From positions 29,716-93,715 of the forward strand of contig NZ_LQIT01000018.1 of assembly GCF_001499965.1 (NCBI RefSeq): DNA of 64,000 bases, read 5' to 3'. How positions within the stretch are numbered: the stretch's first letter is position 1; every line of letters starts with the position of its first letter. Source of the stretch: Mycobacterium sp. GA-2829. Lineage in GTDB: Bacteria > Actinomycetota > Actinomycetes > Mycobacteriales > Mycobacteriaceae. Below are positions 26,907 to 35,637 of the stretch, piece by piece. The notes beneath the pieces were generated by a model, which searched no databases, was not told where the DNA came from, and saw only the letters and a program-made list of their open reading frames with translations. The translations under genes and the position numbers were made by a program.

Positions 26907-28121
26907 TCAGTGTCCGGGGCCGTACAGGCCGAATCGGTTGTCGGGGTGGCCGGGCACCCACGTGCAGTCGAATTGCGAGCGGGCGCCCATCTCTTTGACA
27001 CGGCGCACCAGCCGTTGCCCGAGCTCGAGCTGGCCGGGCTCCCACTTCGCCAGCGCCTCGGCGATGTCGCCGCTGTCGGACAGCGCGTCGTAGAGCGCCC
27101 ACGCGTTCGCGGCGGCCTTCGCGGTGCCCGCCGCCGCGTGCGGTCGGGCCGCGCTGGCGGCATCGCCGACCAGCGCTACCCGCCCCAGTGCCATACGGGT
27201 AGCGACCACGTCGTACACGGCCTGCAGGTACGGCTGTTCGGTGCGCCGCACCACCTCGGCTGCGGCGGGAGCGAGCAGTCCGCCTGCCGCGTCTCGCATC
27301 TCGTCGACGAATCGGTCCTGCACACCTCCCGGATGCAACGACACGCCCGCGATGAAACCCCGCTTGTCCGTCATCAGTTCATCGAGTTCATGTCCCGCAG
27401 GCACGTTGCGGTACCAGACGTAGTTGAGGAGACGCTCGCCGACCGCGAGGCCACCGTCGGGCGACGGGATCGGATAGACGTTGATGTGGGTGTGCGGTGC
27501 GACGCTGTAGGTGATCGAGTCGTGGAGCAACTCGAAGGTCTCCGCGGACACGTCACGCTCCGGCACGGTGCCGCGCCAGCCGACGTAACCGGAGTACTCC
27601 ATCTCGGTGTCGGGGCAGATGCGGCGCCTGCTCGGCGAACCGATGCCGTCGGCGAACACCACGAGGTCGCCGCGTTCCCGCCGGCCGGACGTGAAGCGGA
27701 CCTCGACCCCGTCGGCATCCTGGTCGAAACCTGCCGCGTACTCACCGAGGTGGTAGTCGTCGGTCCCGAAGTCGGCCAGCAGCGCTTGGTAGAACGTGCC
27801 CCACGACGTATAGCTCCACGGCGCGTTCTCGCGGTGTACGACAACGTTGTCCGGCCCGAGGTACTGCACGTAGTTCGTTGAGGTGCTGACCTGTTCCGGG
27901 TGCTGGTCGCTGCACTCGACGAACCAGCGCAGGGTGTCGGGTTGCAGGACGATGCCGCCACCGCGACCGTCGAGGTTGGTGGGGGTCCGCTCGAAGACCG
28001 ATACGTGGAAACCCAGTCTGCGCAACAGCAGCGCCGTGGTGAGCCCGCCGATGGACCCACCGATCACCAGCGCGCGGTGGCCACTCCATTCCTGACGGGT
28101 GGCGTTGTGACGCTCAGACAC
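26907..28121 (-). CDS. FAD-dependent ring hydroxylase (dihydroxypyridine-hydroxylase-like)
   Basis: A 404-residue class A flavoprotein monooxygenase. It has LVIGGSIGGLTTALLLRRLG near residue 18, a DG-type region LVVFADGIGSPSRRR and the C-terminal FAD motif VALVGDAASAARPHAAAGTAKAA. The RPHxAAGxAKAA form is typical of the 2,6-dihydroxypyridine 3-hydroxylase group rather than phenol hydroxylases. GTG 28121 is preferred (AAGGAGAG upstream) and overlaps the amidohydrolase stop. Context with an ACMSD-like decarboxylase/hydrolase and an ABC importer suggests hydroxylation of an N-heteroaromatic ring; the exact substrate is inferred, not shown. Confidence 0.83.
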   Translation of the reverse strand: MSERHNATRQEWSGHRALVIGGSIGGLTTALLLRRLGFHVSVFERTPTNLDGRGGGIVLQPDTLRWFVECSDQHPEQVSTSTNYVQYLGPDNVVVHRENAPWSYTSWGTFYQALLADFGTDDYHLGEYAAGFDQDADGVEVRFTSGRRERGDLVVFADGIGSPSRRRICPDTEMEYSGYVGWRGTVPERDVSAETFELLHDSITYSVAPHTHINVYPIPSPDGGLAVGERLLNYVWYRNVPAGHELDELMTDKRGFIAGVSLHPGGVQDRFVDEMRDAAGGLLAPAAAEVVRRTEQPYLQAVYDVVATRMALGRVALVGDAASAARPHAAAGTAKAAANAWALYDALSDSGDIAEALAKWEPGQLELGQRLVRRVKEMGARSQFDCTWVPGHPDNRFGLYGPGH

Positions 28122-29094
28122 GATTCTCTCCTTCGGTGAGCCCGAGGAAGCGTCGGGCGTTGTATTCGAGGGCGGCGTCATCGATGCCCACGGCGTGCGG
28201 CAGATCCAACGGCCGCGTCACGCCCATGTCGAAGGGGTAGTCACTGCCGCACATGAGGTGCGCCGGATCGGCATGTGCGCGTAGCAGTTCCAGTGCCGGG
28301 CCGTCGTGGGTCAGCGTGTCGAACCACAACTCGGCGAAGCCGTCGCGCGGTGACCGCGTTCCGGCGCTGCGCACGTCGCCGCGCTGATCCCAGCCGTGCT
28401 GCCATCGACCCACGAGCGCCGGCGCACAGCCGCCGCCGTGAAGCAGGCAGATCCGCAACGACGGCAGCTCCTCGAGGACACCACCCAGCACGAGCGACGC
28501 TGCAGCCGTGGCGGTTTCGACCGGATTGCCGATCAGGTTGGTCAGATAGTACGAGGACCACTCCGGGCGCGGCAGCTGCATGGGGTGCACGAGTACCGCG
28601 ACGTCATTCTCGGCGGCGATGGCCAGCAGGTCGCGCATCGGCGCCACATCGAACGACGTGTGGCCGAGCAGAGGCGGCACCGCGATGCCGCGGATTTCGG
28701 GAGCGAAATCCACGATCTCCTTGCGCGCCGCGTCCGGATCGTGCAGTGAGACCAGCCCCAGCCCGAGTAACCGGCCGCCACTGTCGCGGCACACCCTGGT
28801 CAGTTGCTCGTTGAACGCGCCGACGTAGTCGTCGACGCCGGGCGCATCGGTGACGGGAAAGGCGAACGGCGGCGCGGAGATCACGCGCGATCCGAGCCCG
28901 GCCGCCTCGGTATCGGCCAGTACGCGGGCGGCGTCGCTCATCGCGGCGGTCTCGATGGACAGCGGCAGGTCGCCGAGGTGCAGCTGTCCGTCGCGGCCGT
29001 TGAGCGGTGGCACCGGCGACCCAGGGGGCAGGCAGAACAGATCCTCCGGGAGCCAGTGGGCGTGGACGTCGATGGGGCCGGGTCGCAGCGTCAT
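28114..29094 (-). CDS. Amidohydrolase-family enzyme, ACMSD-like
   Basis: A 326-residue TIM-barrel metallo-enzyme of the amidohydrolase_2 (ACMSD) group, which decarboxylates or hydrolyses ring-derived acids. The metal site is visible: DVHAHWLP (HxH, near residue 10), VLVHPMQ near 158, CLLHGGG near 207 and MCGSDYPFD near 277. It overlaps the ABC ATPase stop region by 4 bp upstream and the hydroxylase start by 8 bp downstream, so all are coupled. Related members decarboxylate aminocarboxymuconate semialdehyde or hydroxybenzoates. Confidence 0.85.
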   Translation of the reverse strand: MTLRPGPIDVHAHWLPEDLFCLPPGSPVPPLNGRDGQLHLGDLPLSIETAAMSDAARVLADTEAAGLGSRVISAPPFAFPVTDAPGVDDYVGAFNEQLTRVCRDSGGRLLGLGLVSLHDPDAARKEIVDFAPEIRGIAVPPLLGHTSFDVAPMRDLLAIAAENDVAVLVHPMQLPRPEWSSYYLTNLIGNPVETATAAASLVLGGVLEELPSLRICLLHGGGCAPALVGRWQHGWDQRGDVRSAGTRSPRDGFAELWFDTLTHDGPALELLRAHADPAHLMCGSDYPFDMGVTRPLDLPHAVGIDDAALEYNARRFLGLTEGENRV

Positions 29095-29843
29095 GCCGGA
29101 CTCCCCGCGGTGGCCGCCTCGAGTGTCTCGAAGCGCGCCAGGATCTCTGCCTGCAGAACGGCGACGGCGGGATCGGACGCCCGACGGGGCCGGGGCAGAT
29201 CGACGTCGATGACCTCGTGCACGCGGCCGCCCGGCGCGAGCACGACGATCCGGTCGGACAGCTGGACCGCCTCGGTCACATCGTGGGTCACGAACATCAC
29301 GGTGCGGCGGGACTCCAGCCAGATCCGCTCCAGGTGTTCACGCAACGTCCGCGACGTCATCGCGTCGAGGTGGCTGAACGGTTCGTCCATGAGCAGGATG
29401 TCGGGTTCCACCGCGAATGCGCGGGCGATACCGATGCGTTGTTGCTGACCGCCGGAGAGCTGGGCGGGGAACCGGTCGGCGCAGTGGCTGAGACCGACCA
29501 GGTCGAGGTAGTGGCGGGCGCGGTCCTGCCAGCCGGGGCGTTCGTGTTGGACGAAGCCGAGGTTGGCCATCACGGTGCGCCAGGGCAGCAGCCGGGGATC
29601 CTGGAAGACGTATCCGACGCGGGCGTCGTGCCCGCCCGAGGTCAGGTCGACCGTTCCGGAGGTGTGCGTCTCGATCCCGGAGACGATGTTGAGCAGGGTG
29701 GTCTTACCGCTGCCCGACGGTCCGACGATCGACACGAACGTCTCGCCGGAGATGGTCAGGTCGATGCCGTCGATGACGCGGGTGCGGTTACCGCTGCGGT
29801 CGTGGAAATCCTTGACCAGGTTGCGGATCTCGATGGAAGCCAT
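29091..29843 (-). CDS. ABC transporter ATPase (nitrate/sulfonate/taurine type)
   Basis: A 250-residue ABC ATPase of the SsuB/TauB family. Walker A GPSGSGKTT near residue 40, signature LSGGQQQR near 131, Walker B ILLMDEP near 151 and the H-loop VMFVTHDVTEA are complete. It energises uptake through the two permeases encoded upstream at 29860-31490. ATG 29843 is 17 bp beyond the permease stop. Confidence 0.93.
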   Translation of the reverse strand: MASIEIRNLVKDFHDRSGNRTRVIDGIDLTISGETFVSIVGPSGSGKTTLLNIVSGIETHTSGTVDLTSGGHDARVGYVFQDPRLLPWRTVMANLGFVQHERPGWQDRARHYLDLVGLSHCADRFPAQLSGGQQQRIGIARAFAVEPDILLMDEPFSHLDAMTSRTLREHLERIWLESRRTVMFVTHDVTEAVQLSDRIVVLAPGGRVHEVIDVDLPRPRRASDPAVAVLQAEILARFETLEAATAGSPA

Positions 29844-29859
29844 GGGTCTCTCGCTTTCG

Positions 29860-30657
29860 TTATGCGGTGCGCCAGCGGGTGACGCGTCGTTCGATGGGGC
29901 CGAGGATGAGCAGGTCGGCGACGACCAGGACGACGATGAACACCAGGACCCAGGCGAAGAATCCGTCGAGTTGGTTGGCGTCGTACCAGTACCGCGAGCG
30001 CCAGCCGACGCCCGAGGTGGCGCCGAACCACTCGGCCAGCAGCAGTCCGTTCCAGGCGCTCATGATCGCGAACCGCACGGCGGCCACCGTCGAACCGGCC
30101 ACCGCGGGAGCCACGATGTGTCGCAGCACGTTTCGGCGCGGCACCCCGAACGCCCTGGCCATCAGCACGAGATCGGCGGGGACCGCGCGGGTGGCCTTGG
30201 CGATGTTGACGATCACGAACGGCAGCCCGGACAGGAACACCGTCACCACCGGCGTCAGCCAGCCGAACCCGAACCACATCGTCGTGAGCAGGGCCCAGAT
30301 CACCGCCGGGATCGCCAGCGCCGCGGCGTTGAGATCGGAGAAGGCGAGGTCGGCCCACCGCGACAGACCCATCCAAACGCCCACTGCCGCACCGACGATC
30401 AACGCGAGCACCAACCCCAGGGCGAAGCGGTTCATGCTGATCGCCAGGTTCTGCCACAGCTCGCCGATGGCGGCCTCGGACACCAGGCTGTCGATGGTCT
30501 GCGCGGGCGACGGGATGCGGTTGCCGATCACGACCGCCAACTGCCACGCGCCCAGGATGGTGAGGAGGGCGGCGACGACGGCCAGGGCCGAGGTGGTCTG
30601 TCCGCGGAGCTGGCGGCGCCACACGGGCGCAGCGGCCGAGAGTGCGTCGGTGGTCAT
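29860..30657 (-). CDS. ABC transporter permease 2
   Basis: A 265-residue BPD-type permease of the SsuC/TauC family with about six membrane segments (LAVVAALLTILGAWQLAVVI first). The EAA loop is GVPRRNVLRHIVAPAVAGS near residue 175, the contact to the ATPase. ATG 30657 overlaps the stop of permease 1 (ATGA). A longer frame to 30750 runs into that gene and is rejected. Confidence 0.9.
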   Translation of the reverse strand: MTTDALSAAAPVWRRQLRGQTTSALAVVAALLTILGAWQLAVVIGNRIPSPAQTIDSLVSEAAIGELWQNLAISMNRFALGLVLALIVGAAVGVWMGLSRWADLAFSDLNAAALAIPAVIWALLTTMWFGFGWLTPVVTVFLSGLPFVIVNIAKATRAVPADLVLMARAFGVPRRNVLRHIVAPAVAGSTVAAVRFAIMSAWNGLLLAEWFGATSGVGWRSRYWYDANQLDGFFAWVLVFIVVLVVADLLILGPIERRVTRWRTA

Positions 30658-31490
30658 GCGATGTCCTTCCGCCAGGCGAAGAAACGGTTCTCCAGGTAAG
30701 CCAGCCCACGTTCGATGAGGACCATCGCGACGATGAAGAGCGTGGTCCACGCCAACATGTCGGCCACCTGGAACTCCTGGTAGGCCTTGCGGATCATGAA
30801 TCCGACACCGTCACTGGCGCCGAAGACCTCGGTGAGCGCCTCCACCTTCCACGCCATTGCGAAGCCGTAGCGCACACCGGCGAAGACGAACGTCACCAGG
30901 GCGGGCAGATAGAGGTGCCGCAGCACGTCGCGCCGGTTGCGTTCGAACGCGCGGCACATCGCCAGCAGGTTCCCGTCGACCGAGCGGACGCCCTCGGCGA
31001 CGTTCATCGCGATGAAGGGCAGCGCGACGAGCGCCGAGACCACGACGGGTCCGCCCGCGCCGACGCCGAAGATGAGCAGCCCGAACACCGCGTAGGTCAG
31101 GCCCGGCATGTTGCCGAGCACGAAGAGCGGCAGCGAGAAGTACGACGACATGAAACGCGAACGCCCCATGACGAATCCGATCACCAGGCCGCCGACCATC
31201 GCGATCAGGAAGCCGGTGGCGATCTTGCCGATGCTGGAGGCGAAGTTGGTGAACGCCTCCCCTGACGCGATGATCGCGACCACGCGCTGCACCACGTCGA
31301 GCGGCTTCGGCACGATCGGATCGTCGATCCAGGCCGCGGCGACAGCCCATGCGACGACCGCGGCGACGAGCGCGATACCGGACACCAGCCATCGGTTCGG
31401 GCCGCGGGTGCCCGCCCGCCTCCGGCGCGGACCCGGGGCCGGATCCCGCGGCGCCGGCTCCGCGGCCGGCGGCGTCATCGTCTGGGTCAC
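30654..31490 (-). CDS. ABC transporter permease 1
   Basis: A 278-residue permease of the same family, with a Pro/Arg-rich cytosolic N-terminus (about 30 residues) before the first hydrophobic segment WLVSGIALVAAVVAWAVAAA. The EAA loop is RNRRDVLRHLYLPALVTF near 185. Two different permeases with one ATPase suggest a heterodimeric channel. Start 31490 overlaps the binding-protein stop by 4 bp. Confidence 0.9.
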   Translation of the reverse strand: MTQTMTPPAAEPAPRDPAPGPRRRRAGTRGPNRWLVSGIALVAAVVAWAVAAAWIDDPIVPKPLDVVQRVVAIIASGEAFTNFASSIGKIATGFLIAMVGGLVIGFVMGRSRFMSSYFSLPLFVLGNMPGLTYAVFGLLIFGVGAGGPVVVSALVALPFIAMNVAEGVRSVDGNLLAMCRAFERNRRDVLRHLYLPALVTFVFAGVRYGFAMAWKVEALTEVFGASDGVGFMIRKAYQEFQVADMLAWTTLFIVAMVLIERGLAYLENRFFAWRKDIA

Positions 31491-32521
31491 TGGTGGACTC
31501 CTCGGGTGGGCAGGAACTGGGGATCGGAGACGTCGTCGCCGATGACGCCGGTCTCACGCATGAGGTCGAAGATCGAACTCTCGTCGTCGGCCCACTTCTC
31601 ATCGAAGCGGACATCGTCGACCACCCAGTCGTGCTGGGCGACATAGTCCTTCATGAAGGCGATGTCCTCGGGTGTGTCGACGGCGAAGTGCTGTGGGTAA
31701 CGCTCGATCATGTCGTCGCGGTGCCGTTGCCACTCGCCGAGTCCGCGCTCCCACAGGTCGAGGAAGGCCGACACCTCACCGGGATGGGCCTCCACCCAGT
31801 CCTTTCGGGCGACGAACACGTTGCCCATCGGGCCGTCGTGACCCGGCGCGTCGAGTTCGGCGAACACCTCCGCCGACGACTTACCGTCGTACAGGGCGCG
31901 GACGCTGCCCTCGCGCAGGTCCCGCGCCGACAGGTCGGGGTAGCAGATACATGCGTCGATCTCCCCGCGGGCCAACAGGTTCGAGAGGTTCTGGATGTCG
32001 GCGACGATCACCCGGTAGTCCTCGGCGAGGTCCACGCCGTGCATCTGCTTGAGCAGCGCACTCCAGACCAACGTGCCGGACACGGTGGTGAACACGCCGA
32101 GCCGCTTGCCCTTCAGGTCAGCGAGCGTCTGAGCCGGATCGTCGGTGCGCACCAGGATGCGGCTGCGCTCGGCGTTGTAGCGGCCGATGATCACGGTCTC
32201 GCGCTTGGTCTGCTCCTCGAGGCCGGGCACCTCGAACGAGGCCGTCGAGATGATGTCGGCGTGACCGCCGGCGAACAGGCCGAACTCGTCCCATGTCGCG
32301 CTGGTCTCGATGTGGTAGCCGCTCTCGCGTTGCCACTCGTCGACGAGGCCGGTCTCGTTCATGTAGTCCCAGATGGGATCGGGCGCGAACGTGAACCGGA
32401 TGACGCCGTCGCGGGCAGCGCGCGAGGACGCCGGGCCGCCGAGACCTGCCGAGCACCCCGCGGTCAGCGTCATCATCGCCGCCGCGGCGACCGCCATCGC
32501 GGTGCGCATCGTCCGTCGCAC
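31487..32521 (-). CDS. ABC substrate-binding lipoprotein (NMT1/SsuA-like)
   Basis: A 344-residue lipoprotein that captures the substrate outside the membrane. A signal peptide with lipobox LTAGC (Cys near residue 23) is clear. The periplasmic-binding fold of the NMT1/THI5 and SsuA type follows (FAPDPIWDYMNETGLVDEW, GRYNAERSRILVRTDDPA, ACICYPDLSARDLREGS). It is the first gene of the operon and diverges from the GAF-PucR regulator. Substrates of this family are flat or sulfonated aromatics, pyrimidines and taurine, which fits the ring hydroxylase downstream. Confidence 0.9.
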   Translation of the reverse strand: MRRTMRTAMAVAAAAMMTLTAGCSAGLGGPASSRAARDGVIRFTFAPDPIWDYMNETGLVDEWQRESGYHIETSATWDEFGLFAGGHADIISTASFEVPGLEEQTKRETVIIGRYNAERSRILVRTDDPAQTLADLKGKRLGVFTTVSGTLVWSALLKQMHGVDLAEDYRVIVADIQNLSNLLARGEIDACICYPDLSARDLREGSVRALYDGKSSAEVFAELDAPGHDGPMGNVFVARKDWVEAHPGEVSAFLDLWERGLGEWQRHRDDMIERYPQHFAVDTPEDIAFMKDYVAQHDWVVDDVRFDEKWADDESSIFDLMRETGVIGDDVSDPQFLPTRGVHQ

Positions 32522-32540
32522 GGGAACCTCCTGGATGTCA

Positions 32541-32556
32541 TGTGACGGCTGTCACC
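32541..32556. promoter_or_regulatory. CRP-like site in heterocycle operon promoter
   Basis: TGTGACGGCTGTCACC differs from the CRP consensus TGTGA-N6-TCACA only in the last base. It is 20 bp upstream of the binding-protein start and 71 bp from the divergent regulator start, so carbon-status control is possible. Confidence 0.5.
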
Positions 32557-32613
32557 GTCTGCCACAGCCTGATGGACTCGACCCGACACGGGCAATGTCT
32601 GGACGCACACACT

Positions 32614-32619
32614 TATGCT
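32614..32619 (+). promoter_or_regulatory. -10 box of leaderless regulator transcript
   Basis: TATGCT ends 7 bp before the ATG at 32627. This is the TAnnnT-to-start spacing of mycobacterial leaderless mRNAs, and no Shine-Dalgarno sequence is visible. Confidence 0.55.
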
Positions 32620-32626
32620 CTGAAGT

Positions 32627-34327
32627 ATGTCGTCGTCTACACTGAAGCCCGATTTGGCGCGGTGGCTCGACGCGCTCGCCGACATCGGGGAAGCCGTCGG
32701 CGGCGACGAGCCGGTCATCGACCTCGTCGACCGGGTGGCGCGCACCGCGTGCGATCTGCTGGGCTACGACTTCTGCGCGGTGTTCCTTCCCACCGAAGAC
32801 CGTCGAGCCCTGACCATCGTCGGCTCGCACGGTCTGTCCCCTGACTATGTCGCGCAGGTCAACGCCGACCGGCCGATCCTGCTCGACGTCCGCGGCGCCG
32901 AAGAGGCCCCGACCAGCGTCGCGTTCCGCACCGGCGAGGTGGTGACCCTCGAGGACATCGAGACGATGCCCGGTATCGGCCCGTGGGGTGGGGTGGCCCA
33001 TGAGCAGGGGTACCGGGCGCTGGTCTCGGTGCCGTTGCGGCGGGCGGGTGCGGTGGTCGGAGCGCTCAACGGCTACAGCACCGGGCCGCACCGGTTCGAC
33101 GCCGTGGAGATCGGTCTGGTGACGACGCTCGCCTCGCAGGTCGCCGTCGCCCTCGGCACGGCGCAGCTCCGGTCACGGGAACAGGACACCATCCGGGAAC
33201 TGCGCCGCGCAGAGGAGGTGCACGCGCTGCTCACCGCAACCGCACTGCGCGGCGAAGGGGTGGCGGGGGTGGCGAACGCACTCGCCGAACTGCTGGCAAG
33301 GCCGGTTCTGATCGAGGACGTGTACGGCGGGGCGCTGGCCGACGTCGGCTGGCCGGACGGCGTGGCCGGGATGGTGGCCGACGTGTCACTCGGGGGCGAG
33401 GTGGTCGCCCGAGTACGGGTCGCGGCGGGGGATGCCGACCTTTCCCCTCTCGATGTGCGTGCCGTGGAACACGCGACGGTGGTGACGGCGCTGGAACTGT
33501 TGCGTGCCCGTACCGCGGCCCAAGTGGAACAGCGGCTCCGCGGCTCCCTGGTCGCCGATCTGCTGAGCACCGACGGCGCCGACATGGCCGCCTTGCTCGA
33601 CCGTGCACGGCGGCTCGGCTGGGACCTCTCCGGCGCGCAGGCATTGATCGGCGTGCGGGCCGTGGATCCGCAGACCGTGAACGGCCGGACCGGCACCGAG
33701 CGGCTGCTCGCAGGTGCGGAGAGGTTCGCCGCGACGGTGACGCCACGGCCCCTGGCGGCGGTGTACCGCGGTGACCTGGTGCTCATCGTGGCGCCGACCG
33801 CGACGCTCGGCGGGGCCGGCGGTGTGGCAGCAGTGGCGCGTCGCCTGGTGGACCATCTCACCGAAGCCGGAGACGTCGATCGCCCAGTGGCAGGGGTGAC
33901 CCCCGCGGTGGCCGCCGTCGAACTCCCCGACATGTTGCGGACACTGCGCGGCGCCCTGGACCTGGCCGCGGACAGCGCCTCGGAGAGCACGAGCGCGGTG
34001 ATCGATCTGCGCGACGTCGCCATCGACCACCTGCTGCTGCAACTGGACGACCCGCAGCGCCTGCGTGACTACGCCAGAACCGTTCTCGGCCCCGCCATCG
34101 ACTACGACCGGGAACACAGCAGCGAACTGCTGCGCACCGCGCGCGTGCTGCTCGAGCGCGATCTGGATCGCCGGTCCACGGCCGAAGCCCTGCACCTGCA
34201 CCCGAACACGGTGGCGCAACGGATGCGGCGGCTCGAGGCGCTGACCGGCTTACGGCCGACCCGACCGCGGGATCTCCTTCAACTCACGTCAGCGCTGACC
34301 GTGTCCCGGATCGCGGGGCTCGGTTGA
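32627..34327 (+). CDS. GAF-PucR activator of the heterocycle operon
   Basis: A 566-residue regulator. A GAF domain occupies about residues 25-175 (LLGYDFCAVFLPTEDRRALTIVG, YRALVSVPLRRAGAVVGALNG), a GGDEF-like CdaR/PucR middle follows (near 380-450), and a C-terminal HTH_30 reads DRRSTAEALHLHPNTVAQRM. The GAF domain probably binds the aromatic inducer. It is divergent from the 26446-32521 operon and is its likely activator. The final 39 bp overlap the convergent DUF4873 gene. Confidence 0.87.
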   Translation: MSSSTLKPDLARWLDALADIGEAVGGDEPVIDLVDRVARTACDLLGYDFCAVFLPTEDRRALTIVGSHGLSPDYVAQVNADRPILLDVRGAEEAPTSVAFRTGEVVTLEDIETMPGIGPWGGVAHEQGYRALVSVPLRRAGAVVGALNGYSTGPHRFDAVEIGLVTTLASQVAVALGTAQLRSREQDTIRELRRAEEVHALLTATALRGEGVAGVANALAELLARPVLIEDVYGGALADVGWPDGVAGMVADVSLGGEVVARVRVAAGDADLSPLDVRAVEHATVVTALELLRARTAAQVEQRLRGSLVADLLSTDGADMAALLDRARRLGWDLSGAQALIGVRAVDPQTVNGRTGTERLLAGAERFAATVTPRPLAAVYRGDLVLIVAPTATLGGAGGVAAVARRLVDHLTEAGDVDRPVAGVTPAVAAVELPDMLRTLRGALDLAADSASESTSAVIDLRDVAIDHLLLQLDDPQRLRDYARTVLGPAIDYDREHSSELLRTARVLLERDLDRRSTAEALHLHPNTVAQRMRRLEALTGLRPTRPRDLLQLTSALTVSRIAGLG

Positions 34328-34621
34328 CGAGGCCTCGCCGTAGGAGAGGTCGTACGGCGGCGTGCCGACGCCGCTGAGCATGAGTTGGCCGGACGGGATC
34401 ATCTCGACGAGACGTACTGCGGCACTGCGGTTTCCGATCCACAGCTGCGCGGTCTTGCCCACCTGCAGTTCGTCGGGCGTCCCGTAGGCGAGGCCCTGCC
34501 AGTGATAGCGGCCGTCGATCGGGTTCAGGTGACCGGCCAGCCGCACCCGGACCGGACAGCGCACACCGGCGACGTCGAGTTCGGCCGCGCCGTCGAAGAC
34601 CCCGGTCTCGTCGACGGTCAC
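34289..34621 (-). CDS. DUF4873-domain protein
   Basis: A 110-residue beta-rich protein of the DUF4873 family. Conserved parts are FDGAAELDVAGVRCPVRVRL, INPIDGRYHWQG-like LNPIDGRYHWQGLAYG and PYDLSYG at the C-terminus. In actinobacteria this domain occurs alone or fused to flavin monooxygenases; its function is unknown. GTG 34621 overlaps the stop of the AurF-like gene (GTGA), so the two proteins are co-translated and likely act together. It overlaps the convergent PucR gene end by 39 bp. Confidence 0.75.
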   Translation of the reverse strand: MTVDETGVFDGAAELDVAGVRCPVRVRLAGHLNPIDGRYHWQGLAYGTPDELQVGKTAQLWIGNRSAAVRLVEMIPSGQLMLSGVGTPPYDLSYGEASSTEPRDPGHGQR

Positions 34622-35526
34622 AGGAATCCGGTCCGCTTCCACATCCGACGGCCGATCCGGCTCATCAACCCGACCTCTTCGAGGAACGCCGCCAGTGGTG
34701 CGAATCCCGCGCGCATGGCTTGGCGGAAGTGCGGGTTGCGGCGGGCCTGTCGGCGGGCCTCGCCGGCGTCGAGTCCGACGCGGTGGTACACCGCGCGGTT
34801 GGTGAACAGGTACCGGTAGAACGGTCCGCCCGCGCCGTGGATTGTGCCGAGCAGGTACCGGTTGACGGGCCGCATCGCGGGGACGGCCCGGCGGGCGCCG
34901 TCGCGGGCGAACTGGATGTGTCGCGCCTCCTCGGTGACGTGGATCCGCATGATGCGACGGACGATCGGTTGCACGTCGGGATCGTCGAGGATCTGGCGCT
35001 GCAAGGCGTCGAAGATCTCCTCCCCGACGAGCGCCGCGATCCACAGCACCGACTTCTGGAACACCAGCGGCAGCGTATTGATGATCATGCGCTGGATTCG
35101 TCTGGGTTGGAACGGTTTTCCGCCGACAGCAGCAATGGCGCGGCCGAACATGACCATGTGGCGGGTCTCGTCACCGAGTTCGGTCAGCGAGTAGTGGGTC
35201 GACGACGACGTGACGTCGGCGTGCATGAGGCCACGCAACAGCGCCTGGTTGAGGATGTTCTCGAACCAGACCCCGGCCGAGAGAAGGTTGATGAACTCCT
35301 GACGGGACACTTCGATCTGCTGTTCGCGGGTCATCTGTTCCCACAGCGGTGTGCCGTACAGCGACACCATCGTGGGCGGGAGGAAGAACGTGTCGGGCAC
35401 GACCGGTGTGTCCCAGTCGATGTCGACGACCGGGGCGTAGGACTTCTTGGCCGAACCACGCAGCAGGCGCTCGGAGAACTCTTCCCGACTGGGCGCGGTG
35501 AGCGCCCGGTCGATGGTGCCGGCCAT
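34618..35526 (-). CDS. AurF-type diiron oxygenase
   Basis: A 302-residue helical diiron protein of the AurF (p-aminobenzoate N-oxygenase) family. Carboxylate/His ligand motifs are visible as RQEFINLLSAGVWFENILNQ, LTELGDETRHMVMFGRA, LVGEEIFDALQRQ and VTEEARHIQFARDGARR. Members oxidise amines or hydroxylate and desaturate lipids; here the substrate is unknown. ATG 35526 has CAGGAGG 5 bp upstream. It is divergent from a TetR gene and coupled to DUF4873. Confidence 0.87.
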   Translation of the reverse strand: MAGTIDRALTAPSREEFSERLLRGSAKKSYAPVVDIDWDTPVVPDTFFLPPTMVSLYGTPLWEQMTREQQIEVSRQEFINLLSAGVWFENILNQALLRGLMHADVTSSSTHYSLTELGDETRHMVMFGRAIAAVGGKPFQPRRIQRMIINTLPLVFQKSVLWIAALVGEEIFDALQRQILDDPDVQPIVRRIMRIHVTEEARHIQFARDGARRAVPAMRPVNRYLLGTIHGAGGPFYRYLFTNRAVYHRVGLDAGEARRQARRNPHFRQAMRAGFAPLAAFLEEVGLMSRIGRRMWKRTGFL

Positions 35527-35570
35527 GGTGACCTCCTGTCGATGGCGGCGCCCGGAACGTCGGGTGCCAT

Positions 35571-35605
35571 ATGAACCGAAGATACATTCCTGGTTCATTT
35601 GTATC
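35571..35605. promoter_or_regulatory. Interleaved inverted repeats, TetR/AurF promoter
   Basis: ATGAACC (35571-35577) pairs with GGTTCAT (35592-35598), and GATACA (35581-35586) pairs with TGTATC (35600-35605). The two repeats are interleaved within 35 bp between the divergent starts. They are likely operators for the TetR protein at 35638. Confidence 0.55.
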
Positions 35606-35625
35606 AATAGGCCGCGACCAGCCTT

Positions 35626-35631
35626 TACACT
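35626..35631 (+). promoter_or_regulatory. -10 box of leaderless TetR transcript
   Basis: TACACT ends 6 bp before the ATG at 35638, with no ribosome-binding sequence; this fits a leaderless transcript. Confidence 0.5.
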
Positions 35632-35637
35632 GCGTTG

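Noticed and set aside
29860..30750. Longer start for ABC permease 2
   Set aside because: The extra 31 codons lie inside permease 1; ATG 30657 forms a normal ATGA junction.
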